From Photobacterium indicum (lineage in GTDB: Bacteria; Pseudomonadota; Gammaproteobacteria; Enterobacterales; Vibrionaceae): DNA of 64,000 bases. Below are positions 17,380 through 26,427 of this stretch, one piece after another. The DNA is taken from assembly GCF_003026215.1 (NCBI RefSeq), contig NZ_PYOC01000005.1, positions 62,001 through 126,000 on the forward strand, in the 5' to 3' direction. The position numbers and the translations under genes are program-made. How positions within the stretch are numbered: position 1 is the stretch's first letter; the number at the start of each line of letters is the position of its first letter. The notes under the pieces were generated by a model. It was not told where the DNA came from. It did not search any database and saw only the letters and a list, made by a program, of their open reading frames with translations.

Positions 17380-18717
17380 TCACCTCTCATCAAATGCGTC
17401 TTCCATGGCACTCATTACCGGTTTTAATGCGTAATCAATGGCGTAGCGTGAACCGGTTTTAATGTCGGCAGTGAACTCCATGTAGGGTGATAAAGTGTAT
17501 TTTGCGCCAGACTTTTCAAGAAAACCTTGCTGAATCGTGATTTTTGCAATATAGAATTCATTTTCTTCTTCTTCGTATGATGAACGACTGATCGAGTTAA
17601 TCGTGCCTGAAACAAACCCATATTTGGCAAAATTATAGGTATCAAACTTCAATTTCACTTCTTGGCCAATCTCAACAAACCCCATGTCTTTCTTTGGGAT
17701 TTTTGCTTCGCCGTGCAGGGTGTTTTTGATTGGTGAAATGTCAGCAATACTTTCGTTAGGAGGAATAACCGCTGATTTAAAATTGAAATGGACTTTGTCT
17801 ACCACGCCATCAACAGGCGAATATACCGTTAAGCGTTCAACTTTGTCGGTATGTTGTGGTAGTTGCGCTTTTTTCAACGAGAGATCTTTTTCAAGTTGGT
17901 TTATTTGTGTTTGGTATTCGGCATTACGGCTGGCTATGGTGTCGTTAAGTTGTTTTTCCAGTCGTGCAGATTGAAACTGCTCGTTCATTATGGCTTCATT
18001 GAGGTTTTCGATTTCTCGTAACATGTTTGTTTCTTGTACTTGCATATTGAGTACATCGATGTAAGACGCCATTTCCTCTTTATAAAGGGTCTCTTTGATT
18101 GAGAGCTGTTTTTTGATTAACCCTAATTGCTTACGTGAACTGTTAATACGGTTTTTCATTGAGGCAATAAGGCGTTTTTTATGCTCAATATCGAGGCTCA
18201 TAAGTTCTTGGTTTGAGATGTTTTTTTGAAATTCTTTTTGCCATGACTCAGTATTTTGTGTGATTAACTCGGGATAAGTTCTGAATGATGAAAAATCAGG
18301 CAGGGTTTGGTTAATCAGCCCTAAATAACGGATGATTTCAATTTCTAACCCAACGATATCTAACGTCGCAGATTCGAGTTGTGTATTACGGTCGACCGAT
18401 TTAAGCCGTGCGATGGGTTGGCCTGCATAAACATAATCGCCTGTTTTGACTAAGAGTGCGTCAAGAATGCCGCCTTCTAAGTGCTGTACACGCTCGATGT
18501 CTGAATCGAGCAGCATTTCACCGCGCGATGATACAACTATGTCAATTTGGGCTTGCGAAGCTAATACGATGAGTAACAGAAAAGCGGCAAACAAAAAGAG
18601 CAACGACTTATGCACGGTTGTCATTGCGCTCTTGATATAGAGGTTATTTTCTATCTCTATATCATCATTGTGTTTAGATTCCACTAACGCTTTTTTTATG
18701 TGCTTTTCTATGCCCAT
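17380..18717 (-). CDS. HlyD-family membrane fusion protein of type I secretion
   Basis: A 445-residue periplasmic adaptor linking the ABC pair to the TolC-type channel. A cytoplasmic N-tail of about 45 residues is followed by one membrane helix (LLFLFAAFLLLIVLASQ), a lipoyl/barrel-sandwich half (GGILDALLVKTGDYVYAGQ), a long coiled coil (about 130-290) and the second barrel half with VYSPVDGVVDKVHF. The C-terminal beta-barrel domain contains GQEVKLKFDTYNFAKYGFVSG, standard for HlyD and LapC adaptors. I chose ATG 18717 because AAGGAGG is 7 bases upstream; an in-frame start at 18738 is unlikely. It ends 6 bp before the kinase-like gene. Confidence 0.9.
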   Translation of the reverse strand: MGIEKHIKKALVESKHNDDIEIENNLYIKSAMTTVHKSLLFLFAAFLLLIVLASQAQIDIVVSSRGEMLLDSDIERVQHLEGGILDALLVKTGDYVYAGQPIARLKSVDRNTQLESATLDIVGLEIEIIRYLGLINQTLPDFSSFRTYPELITQNTESWQKEFQKNISNQELMSLDIEHKKRLIASMKNRINSSRKQLGLIKKQLSIKETLYKEEMASYIDVLNMQVQETNMLREIENLNEAIMNEQFQSARLEKQLNDTIASRNAEYQTQINQLEKDLSLKKAQLPQHTDKVERLTVYSPVDGVVDKVHFNFKSAVIPPNESIADISPIKNTLHGEAKIPKKDMGFVEIGQEVKLKFDTYNFAKYGFVSGTINSISRSSYEEEENEFYIAKITIQQGFLEKSGAKYTLSPYMEFTADIKTGSRYAIDYALKPVMSAMEDAFDER

Positions 18718-18748
18718 TGCATCGCCTCCTTGAAACAATGACCATCTA

Positions 18749-19075
18749 CTATACCGTTAACGTTAGAACTTGTTGGTTAACTCTAGCCACTTCTTCTAAG
18801 GCTTCATCCAGAAGTTGTACATCAGGTTTTTTACCGTGCTTACATAAGTTCTCGATGATTTCCAGTTGTAGTGTGGCTTTCTCTTCACAAAGAGTCAGTA
18901 ATACGCCTCTAAGGGAATGTATGGTATGAAATAAGCCATCAAGGTCTTGGTTAGCATATTGACTTTGTATCACACGTATATCATCACCGTGTTCTTCGTT
19001 ATAAAGCTCTATGATCATTTCAATCATGTCGCTGTCGTCCCCCATAGAGGTACTGAAATCCGTGTAATTTATCAT
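18749..19075 (-). CDS. Stand-alone Hpt (histidine phosphotransfer) protein
   Basis: A 108-residue cytoplasmic helical protein. The phosphotransfer motif IHSLRG gives the acceptor His53, matching the Hpt pattern H-x-L-K-G; the surrounding helices (MIEMIIELYNEEHGDD and LQLEIIENLCKHGKK) fit the four-helix bundle. Such proteins carry phosphate between receiver domains. ATG 19075 is chosen because AGAGGGAGA lies just upstream; the frame is open to 19141. It is the first gene of the minus-strand secretion cluster, 31 bp before the HlyD-type gene, and its natural partner is the receiver domain encoded two genes on. Which kinase feeds it is unknown. Confidence 0.85.
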   Translation of the reverse strand: MINYTDFSTSMGDDSDMIEMIIELYNEEHGDDIRVIQSQYANQDLDGLFHTIHSLRGVLLTLCEEKATLQLEIIENLCKHGKKPDVQLLDEALEEVARVNQQVLTLTV

Positions 19076-19385
19076 TATATGTCTCCCTCTTTCTTTCCTA
19101 ATTGAAACGTCATACTTAGAATATAAATGGTTCTCTAACAATAATGTATGGTCTAGGTTTGACTATATATCAAGACAAAATTTCAATTATTGAATTTTCA
19201 TTATTCAAACGATATTTCATATGTAATACAGCCATTTTATTGGTGTTAAGTGTGCGTAATATCACTATTTTTCACTTAAAAATTAATCGAGCATCAATAT
19301 ATTTGCCAAACCATTTCTGTTGTTCTTAGGTATATAAAGGAAAGTTTTTTTGTACGTAAATGACGGCATTGTATGGAGGTCTCTA
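19076..19385. promoter_or_regulatory. Divergent promoter region between Hpt operon and giant adhesin
   Basis: A 310-bp AT-rich region that must drive both the six-gene secretion operon (minus) and the surface-protein gene (plus). TTGACT near 19160 and TATATAAA near 19330 are possible promoter pieces, but I cannot assign a start point. A shared control region fits coordinated expression of exporter and client. Confidence 0.5.
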
Positions 19386-22300
19386 ATGGCGAAAAATAAA
19401 GGCGGGAAGCATCATGATAAAAAGAATGATGACAACAATGAATTGAATGATGCTGTCGAGAATATTGCCACGCCAGATGAAGGAACAGGTGACCACCGTG
19501 GGCATGATAGACAGAACTTACAAAGTACTGTTGTTGCTGCCACTGCGACTGGTGCTGAGTCATCAGATTTAGCTGATGAAATAAATGCAGCAATGAATGA
19601 AAACCCTTCAGGAGCAGGTCGAGCAGGAGGAGGGGGGCAACGTCGGGCAGAAGAACGCAATGCTAACGATGATGATACATCACAAGGGCAAGGTAGTAAC
19701 AAAGCAGTACAAGAGCCAATAGATAATGGTCGCGATAATAATGAAAATAATGTAGCAGGTGGAAGTGAACCACAATCTGTTGGTGGTAATACGTCACAAG
19801 ATTCGCCATCTGGCAGCGGTAATGACACGCCTCAATCAAAAGCGGATATAAGCTCTGAGCAACAGAATGCTGGAGGTGCCAGTGGTGGTCGAGGAGGACA
19901 AGCCCGAAACCAAGAGTTCGATACGGCAACAACCAGTGAAACGTTTGAGGTTGATGTTGCAGATGCAACTGCTGCTGATTTATCTGTTGAAGATGAATTT
20001 GATACTAAAAGCACGTCAGAAACAATAGAAATCCAAGTTGATAACGTGAACGACGAAGTCGTTATTGATGATGAAATTGCACCCATGTTCGATGGTGTCG
20101 AAGATACACAGATCGTACTCACCGAAGCTGAACTATTGGCAAATGCGAGCGATGTTGATGGTGATGATTTAAATGTTGAAAATTTAAGTATTGAGAATGC
20201 GACGTTTGAAATTGAGATTGATCCAGAAACGAGCGAAAAATCATTTGTTGTTACGCCAAATGAAAATATAAACGGAGAGTTGAAAGTAACGTTCGATGTA
20301 TCCGATCAAAACGGTAGTCTTGTATCCTCTGATAGTACATTGACTGTTGCGGCAGTGAATGATGCTGCGGTTGTTGATGATCAAACCTTCACCATGAATG
20401 AAGACGGCACCATTACTTTTACCGATGAGCAGTTATTACGGAATGCTTCGGATGTCGATCAGGATGATTTAACCGTCGATTCTGTGACATACGGTGGAGC
20501 TGATGGTGTATTCACTGATCACGGTGATGGTACGTATACCTTTGCACCGAATGAGAATTTCAATGGTGACGTCGATCTTAGTTTTACTGTTAGCGATGGC
20601 ACAGCCTTAACCCCAGCGAATATTGATATTCAGGTGGAGGCGGTTAACGATCCCCCTGTCGCAGGCTCTACCTCTTACTCTGTTAACGAAGACGGTATTC
20701 TCACTTTTACTGATGCCCAATTACTTGCTAATTCAAGTGATGTGGAAGGCGAGGTCAGTATTGATGCTGTTACGTATTCAGGCACTGATGGGATACTGAC
20801 TGATCATGGTGATGGTAATTACTCTTTTGCTCCGAACCCTAGTTTTGATGGTGATGTCGCTTTTGATGTCGCAGTAAAAGATCAAGAGGGTACGACCGCG
20901 ACAACTACTGCTGAGGTTGATGTTGTTGCTGTGAACGATACGCCAGTCGTAGCCGGAAACGTGGCTTACAACGTAAATGAAGATGGCACGATTACGCTGA
21001 CGCAAGAACAGTTATTGATGCATGCATCAGACGTAGACGGTGATGATTTAACAGCAATCAACCTAGAGCTAGAAGCCTTCGGCTCAGTTGAAAAGCATGA
21101 AGATGGTTCGTTTACCATTAGGCCTGCAGAAAACTTCAATGGTGATTTACAGTTAACATTCGATGTGACTGATGGTCAAGAAACGGTGTCTACAGGGCTA
21201 GATTTAACCGTTAATCCGGTTAATGATCCGGTTGTTGCACAAGATGACAGTAGCCTTGATGGTATGGATCCGCTTATTCGTTTAGATGCCGCACCAGAAC
21301 ATGGTTCGGTACAGTATCTGGATGAAGACGGTGAATGGGCTGATATGGTCATTGGCTTAACATACCCAGCTGATACTCAAGTACAGTTTACCCCTAATAC
21401 CGAAGAGATTCAGTCTGATACGCGAGATATACGTGTCGGTAGCTTTGACAGTGATACGTCAACGCGTATTTTTGATGGTACTGCCACAGTAGAAGACTGG
21501 GGCACCGTCGATGGTGATACTGCGGTCTATGTTGAAGACGACGTTACTATTACGACTCAAGTCAATACGGGAGAGTTGGCTGCATGGAATGGCGCAGGAA
21601 CTCATAAAGGAGCCGGAATTGGTAACGAAAGCCGCAATGGTTTAGATACCAATGAAATGCTAACAGTAACTGTTGAAGGGGAAGATGTTAATCAGATCAC
21701 TTTCCAGCTTGACGGCTTGGGAGGGTATTTTGATGAAACCAGCAGCCATGCAACAGAAGTGACTATCAAGGCTTTTGATGCTGATGGCAATTTGATTGAT
21801 GCGCAAGGCGGGTATCGAGATTCTGGCGAATATCAAGATACGTACGCGTTTACGACAGATGTCCCTGTTCATCACTTCACACTTGGTACAACAGGCAGCA
21901 ACGGTACGTACGTTGTTCAAAACATGACGGTGTCACGCACCATGTCTGAAGAAATTCAGATGACGACGATTCAGTCAGACGGTAGCGAAATCAGTCACTC
22001 CTTAAACCTCGACCTTAACCACAGCACTGCTGATCAAACGTTGAATATCACCGAACAGTTAGTTGACGTCAATGAAGCGATTACATCTCGTACTATTGAA
22101 GTGGAAGAAGACGGTCAGCTTGTTATTCAGGCTGCAGACTTACTGCTTAACGACAGTGATGCCGATGGCGACACTTTGTCTATCTCTGCAGTTGAAGCGA
22201 CAGAGGCCACACATGGTGAAGTATCACTAGGTGACGATGGTAATGTAGTCTTTACCCCTGACGCTGATTATAACGGACCTGCTTCTTTTTCTTATACCAT

Positions 22301-24797
22301 AACTGATGGTAATGGCTCTTACGATACGGCAACGGTATCGGTAAACGTGACTCCAACTGATGATCTTCCTGTTGCACCAAGCCTGAGTTTTGATGTTGAT
22401 GAAGATCAGGTACTGGTGATTGATCCTGCTTATATTTTAAGCCAAGCCAGTGATGGTGATGGCGATCAACTCTCGTTAGAAAGCTTGTCGCTGAAACAAC
22501 CCCAGAATGGCAGCCTACAGTTACAACAAGATGGTATGTACCACCTCATCACACCGCCTGACTTTAATGGTTTAATCAAGTTAGATTACCAAATTTCAGA
22601 TGGTAACAATGTGGTCGATGGCGGTATGAAAGTCGATGTGTTACCTGTTAATGATGCACCGTTTAATGGCGGTAATGCGCATTTAACCACTTATGAAGAA
22701 GGTGCTTTCACCTTTAATGCCAATGATATGTTGGATTTGTTTGGTGATATTGATGGAGATAATTTAGTCATCTCACGCATCATTAATACTGACGGTGATG
22801 AAAGTGGAACGATTGAAGATAATGAAGACGGAACATGGACATTTACCCCAACAGATGATTATGCAGGAATAACTGAACTGCAAATAGAAGTGAGTGACCC
22901 TGATGGGTTAACCACAATGCTAACCATGCCTGTTTTTGTCCGCCCTGTTGCTGATGGTGCCGTGATAACAACAGATCATGATGGACCACTTGTTTTTGAT
23001 GAAGATACCACGGGTTTACTGGGGTTGAATGTCGATATGATCGACTCATCAGAAGTGTTAAGCCATTTAGTTATTACTGGTTTCCCTGTCGGATTTGAAG
23101 TGTCTGATGGTGTACATTCTGTGATGATCACAGAACCAGGACAAATTGTTGATGTTACCGAATGGAGTTTTAATGATCTTTCGATTACTCCACCACAAGA
23201 CTTTTCTGGTAACTTCTTCATTACTGTGTCGGCAACGACTGCAGATTATGGTGAAACCGCATCAAGCCAAATAACCCAACCGACAGATACCTATGCAGAT
23301 TTCGATGTGGCTGAAAGTGGGGCGTTAACTCTTACCACTGCCGATCTTTTAGCGATGGTTGATGATATTGAAACCTCACCTTCAGGTGAAATACACGGTG
23401 TACACCTTATTGATCGCAGCCAAGGGGAACTGGTTGATAACGAAGATGGTACATGGTTATTTACTCCAGCTGATGGGGTAGGCGGTAACGTTGATTTTGC
23501 TTATCAAGTAAATCATGACGGTGAAAGTAGTGATGTACAAAGCTCTATTGCTGTTAATGAAGCCGATGAGGCTGACTCAAATACAGCTCTGATAAATACA
23601 GCTCCAAGCGTTGATGCTGTTGTAACAACAGAAATAGAAGCCGGAAACACGCTAACGTTTAATGATGGTGATATGTTGGCACAGTTGTCTGATGCACAAG
23701 GGGATACGCTTAGTATCGAATCCGTGCAACTAATTACAGGTCAAGGTGTGTTAGAAACTAACAGTGAGGGAGAGTATACGTTTGTTCCCGCAGAAGGGTA
23801 CACCGGTGAAGCGCATATTGCATTTGTTGCCACCGATGGTGAAGAGAGTGTTCGAGGTCACTTCACGGTTGATATCAATGAAGCAGAAGACGATTCTTCC
23901 CAACAAAACAGTGATTTCATGCTGGATGAATTCGGTGCCTTACATTTAGCTGAAAGCGATATTCTCACTGCGCTGAACCTTGAACCATCATTGGATGTTA
24001 CGTCGATAGATTACAATGGTGATGATGGTGCTTTGGTCGAGAATGGTGACGGTAATTGGGTGTTCTGGACTGATGATGACTTTAATGGTCTGTTGGAACT
24101 CGATGTTAGCACAACTGATGGTGATAGTGCAGCGATGCATTCGTTACAACTTAATGTGGCAGAATACGAAGATCCTGAAGCCTCTTCGCCAACAGAGCGT
24201 CAAGCTGATGAAGCTTCTGCGCAAGAAAATCATGACATACAGACTGTTACGTTAGATGCACAAGCAGCGCAAGATAACGATGTTACCAACGATAGCGAGG
24301 CTGATATAACGGCAGCCCCAGGTAGTACGGTACGGATTGATATTCCTGATGATGTGACAGCTAACCCAGATGTTGAGCAAGTTGAAATCAGTCACCTGCC
24401 AGAAGGGGCGACCATTTCAAACGGCATTTTGAATGATGACGGCTCGTATACGATCAGCGGTAACTTATCTCGCCCAGTGAAAATAGAACTTGCTGATGAA
24501 AATGAAGGAAAAGAAGAGATTACGTTCGAAGGGCAGTCAGAGATTGGTACACCGATTGAAGGTGCGACTGGCATGGTAACGATTGAAGTGGATGATGACC
24601 ATGCTATGCACTCGGGACATCGAGGCAATGATAATTCACGCGGTATGCATGATGAAGACGACTCAAAGGGAGACTGGATGCAGGGCGATAACCGAGACCA
24701 AGGCGTTGATGTTATGGATGACAGTGCATCGTATGAAAACGATGAACATACAGCTCAACAAGATGATTCTAACGTAATGGACGACAATTACTCATAG
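19386..24797 (+). CDS. Giant acidic cadherin-repeat surface protein, likely type I secretion client
   Basis: About 1,803 residues, with no N-terminal signal peptide. Residues 1-190 are low-complexity and rich in Gly, Asn, Asp and Ser. From about 230 to 1600 come roughly ten or eleven Cadherin_5/tandem-95-type repeats of about 97 residues, with hallmarks NEDG, LLxNASDVDGDDL, DGTYTFAPNENFNGD and AVNDxP. A non-repeat beta-rich segment interrupts at about 617-898. The tail (about 1,735-1,803) is rich in Asp, His and Met (HAMHSGHRGND). Many acidic DxDGD loops suggest calcium binding. No RTX nonapeptides were seen, so the secretion signal is not obvious. ATG 19386 has TGGAGGT upstream. The divergent exporter operon suggests secretion and a role in adhesion or biofilm; this is inference. 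Confidence 0.88.
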   Translation: MAKNKGGKHHDKKNDDNNELNDAVENIATPDEGTGDHRGHDRQNLQSTVVAATATGAESSDLADEINAAMNENPSGAGRAGGGGQRRAEERNANDDDTSQGQGSNKAVQEPIDNGRDNNENNVAGGSEPQSVGGNTSQDSPSGSGNDTPQSKADISSEQQNAGGASGGRGGQARNQEFDTATTSETFEVDVADATAADLSVEDEFDTKSTSETIEIQVDNVNDEVVIDDEIAPMFDGVEDTQIVLTEAELLANASDVDGDDLNVENLSIENATFEIEIDPETSEKSFVVTPNENINGELKVTFDVSDQNGSLVSSDSTLTVAAVNDAAVVDDQTFTMNEDGTITFTDEQLLRNASDVDQDDLTVDSVTYGGADGVFTDHGDGTYTFAPNENFNGDVDLSFTVSDGTALTPANIDIQVEAVNDPPVAGSTSYSVNEDGILTFTDAQLLANSSDVEGEVSIDAVTYSGTDGILTDHGDGNYSFAPNPSFDGDVAFDVAVKDQEGTTATTTAEVDVVAVNDTPVVAGNVAYNVNEDGTITLTQEQLLMHASDVDGDDLTAINLELEAFGSVEKHEDGSFTIRPAENFNGDLQLTFDVTDGQETVSTGLDLTVNPVNDPVVAQDDSSLDGMDPLIRLDAAPEHGSVQYLDEDGEWADMVIGLTYPADTQVQFTPNTEEIQSDTRDIRVGSFDSDTSTRIFDGTATVEDWGTVDGDTAVYVEDDVTITTQVNTGELAAWNGAGTHKGAGIGNESRNGLDTNEMLTVTVEGEDVNQITFQLDGLGGYFDETSSHATEVTIKAFDADGNLIDAQGGYRDSGEYQDTYAFTTDVPVHHFTLGTTGSNGTYVVQNMTVSRTMSEEIQMTTIQSDGSEISHSLNLDLNHSTADQTLNITEQLVDVNEAITSRTIEVEEDGQLVIQAADLLLNDSDADGDTLSISAVEATEATHGEVSLGDDGNVVFTPDADYNGPASFSYTITDGNGSYDTATVSVNVTPTDDLPVAPSLSFDVDEDQVLVIDPAYILSQASDGDGDQLSLESLSLKQPQNGSLQLQQDGMYHLITPPDFNGLIKLDYQISDGNNVVDGGMKVDVLPVNDAPFNGGNAHLTTYEEGAFTFNANDMLDLFGDIDGDNLVISRIINTDGDESGTIEDNEDGTWTFTPTDDYAGITELQIEVSDPDGLTTMLTMPVFVRPVADGAVITTDHDGPLVFDEDTTGLLGLNVDMIDSSEVLSHLVITGFPVGFEVSDGVHSVMITEPGQIVDVTEWSFNDLSITPPQDFSGNFFITVSATTADYGETASSQITQPTDTYADFDVAESGALTLTTADLLAMVDDIETSPSGEIHGVHLIDRSQGELVDNEDGTWLFTPADGVGGNVDFAYQVNHDGESSDVQSSIAVNEADEADSNTALINTAPSVDAVVTTEIEAGNTLTFNDGDMLAQLSDAQGDTLSIESVQLITGQGVLETNSEGEYTFVPAEGYTGEAHIAFVATDGEESVRGHFTVDINEAEDDSSQQNSDFMLDEFGALHLAESDILTALNLEPSLDVTSIDYNGDDGALVENGDGNWVFWTDDDFNGLLELDVSTTDGDSAAMHSLQLNVAEYEDPEASSPTERQADEASAQENHDIQTVTLDAQAAQDNDVTNDSEADITAAPGSTVRIDIPDDVTANPDVEQVEISHLPEGATISNGILNDDGSYTISGNLSRPVKIELADENEGKEEITFEGQSEIGTPIEGATGMVTIEVDDDHAMHSGHRGNDNSRGMHDEDDSKGDWMQGDNRDQGVDVMDDSASYENDEHTAQQDDSNVMDDNYS

Positions 24798-24840
24798 CGA
24801 CGCGTTACTTATGTATAGGTAACTAGACGAGGATAATTAA

Positions 24841-24888
24841 AAAAGCAGCTATACGCTTAACAGTGTGTAGTTGTTTTTGTTTTTTTAT
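24841..24888 (+). terminator. Terminator of the giant surface-protein gene
   Basis: CTATACGC (24849-24856) pairs, with G-U pairs, to GTGTGTAG (24863-24870). The stem extends through AAAAGCAG and TTGTTTTT and is followed by a long T-run to 24887. Confidence 0.8.
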
Positions 24889-24983
24889 TATATGAATGTC
24901 TCAATACTTGACAATATGACTATATATTGTTTCTTTATAATTACTTAAGGTATGGTGACATAAATAAAACATTGGATGTGAAT

Positions 24984-25646
24984 ATGTTGGCTCGATTAGG
25001 AATGGTTATACAAGCACTATTAGCGACCTCAATATTCTATTTGGGTTACACCATTTATTCATTTACCAGTGCGGTGACGACGGCTGTAGATAGCTATCCT
25101 CAATTAATGAGCGATTTAAATGAAACTGCAGATAAACTGGAAATAGATCAGTGGCTACTGGTAGCAAAGACGTTTGAAGAAATTACGCCACAGGCATTAA
25201 CACTTGTCGCTGAGTTGAAAACGACTATCGATGACGTTAATCAAACAGTTGCTTCAGTTGATCAAAAAATCCCATCAGTATTACAAGAAGTTAAAGTAAT
25301 CAGATCTGAGACAATGCCAGCTGTGATACAAGTTGTCGATACGGTCAGTAACAAAACGATACCGCAAACATTAGTGGAGCTAGAAAACTATCGCAAAGAT
25401 GTGATTCCAATGGTATTACTAGAAAGTAAAGCGTATCGTCAAAACACTATTCCAGCAGTTTTGAATGAATCTGAACAGTTGCGTAAAGAGGTTCCAGTTG
25501 TTGTCGCAAAAGTAGATGAAATCGTTGAAAAAAGCGAACAACTTACACAGCAAGCCACACAAGGCGCAGTGAAAGGGGTAATCTTGTCACCTATAAATAT
25601 ACTTCGGGAAGCAGGAACAGAGCTTAAATCGAAAGTGAATGAGTAG
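24984..25646 (+). CDS. Membrane-anchored coiled-coil protein of unknown function
   Basis: A 220-residue protein with one N-terminal membrane helix (MLARLGMVIQALLATSIFYL onward) and a long, probably coiled-coil or helical remainder with regularly spaced motifs (TIPQTLVELENYRK, VIPMVLLESKAYRQ, TIPAVLNESEQLRK) that look like 17- to 18-residue internal repeats. The bulk should lie in the periplasm. It ends in QATQGAVKGVILSPINILREA. ATG 24984 is chosen; a longer frame from TTG 24927 lacks a ribosome site. It is followed after 12 bp by the VanZ-like gene, so the two form an operon. Family not recognised. Confidence 0.7.
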   Translation: MLARLGMVIQALLATSIFYLGYTIYSFTSAVTTAVDSYPQLMSDLNETADKLEIDQWLLVAKTFEEITPQALTLVAELKTTIDDVNQTVASVDQKIPSVLQEVKVIRSETMPAVIQVVDTVSNKTIPQTLVELENYRKDVIPMVLLESKAYRQNTIPAVLNESEQLRKEVPVVVAKVDEIVEKSEQLTQQATQGAVKGVILSPINILREAGTELKSKVNE

Positions 25647-25658
25647 GGGCTAGGTTAG

Positions 25659-26030
25659 ATGACTTCTCTTTTTCGATTCGTTTACAACTATTGGATTGTA
25701 ATTACGCTTTTTCTCCTATTTATTATTACGTTTCTTTCGCTCAGCCCACAGCCGAGTTTACCTGATGTTCCGGGTACGGATAAAACACATCATTTCATCG
25801 CTTATGCTGCACTTATGTTTGGGGTTGCACTAAGAAAACCGAAAAATTGGCTATTGATTGCTGTGTTATTTATTTGTTGGAGTGGTGGAATAGAATTAAT
25901 ACAACCCTATGTTAACCGTTATGGTGAGTGGCTTGATTTAGCTGCCAATGTAGGTGGTCTTATGTGTGGGGCTATATTGGCGAATATTATTAACCTGTTC
26001 TTCCCGCTTACTTCTAATGTAAATAAATAG
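25659..26030 (+). CDS. VanZ-like family membrane protein
   Basis: A 123-residue protein with about four membrane helices. The VanZ-type core is visible as TDKTHHFIAYAALMFG (about residues 42-57), then WSGGIELIQPYVNRYGEWLDLAANVGG (about 74-100), where the HHFxAY, E-x-x-Q and D-x-x-AN-x-x-G positions are family landmarks. VanZ-like proteins have no settled biochemical role apart from teicoplanin resistance in one case. It is cotranscribed with the coiled-coil membrane protein; a direct tie to the adhesin upstream is not shown, because a strong terminator separates them. Confidence 0.85.
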   Translation: MTSLFRFVYNYWIVITLFLLFIITFLSLSPQPSLPDVPGTDKTHHFIAYAALMFGVALRKPKNWLLIAVLFICWSGGIELIQPYVNRYGEWLDLAANVGGLMCGAILANIINLFFPLTSNVNK

Positions 26031-26427
26031 TCACCGATAGAGTTGTTCCCCCCTATTTCGATATAGTTATTGTCTAGGGCTATTAAAATTGAGCTATTAC
26101 TCGAGACAATGTATATTTATTATGTCCACGCACGCACTGCTTTGTGTTGAATATTAATCTTATGGTGGTTATATATGCTTTCGTTAATATGATGAAATTA
26201 AATGATAAGTTGCATATTTAATAGTCGGTAATTATTTTTATGATAAAAATCTCGACTTATTACTAAATTTTTCACTAGTGTTGCCGCTACATTAATAGAG
26301 CCAAGTTAGATGTTAACCATTATAAAATAAAAAACTGCTTGTGTAATAGTAGCTTATTAAAGCATGACCAAGAAAGCCTGCTTATTTATTTTACAGCCCT
26401 TATTGTGTAGTTAAGAGTGCGTGCCAA
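26031..26427. other. AT-rich spacer before the chemoreceptor
   Basis: About 400 bases with no open frame worth reporting. It should hold the promoter of the chemoreceptor gene. I see no clear sigma-28 (TAAA...GCCGATAA) site. Confidence 0.4.

Noticed and set aside
19386..24797. RTX nonapeptide repeats expected in a type I secretion client
   Set aside because: None of the GGxGxDxux type was found on reading the translation; the aspartate-rich loops belong to the cadherin-like repeats.
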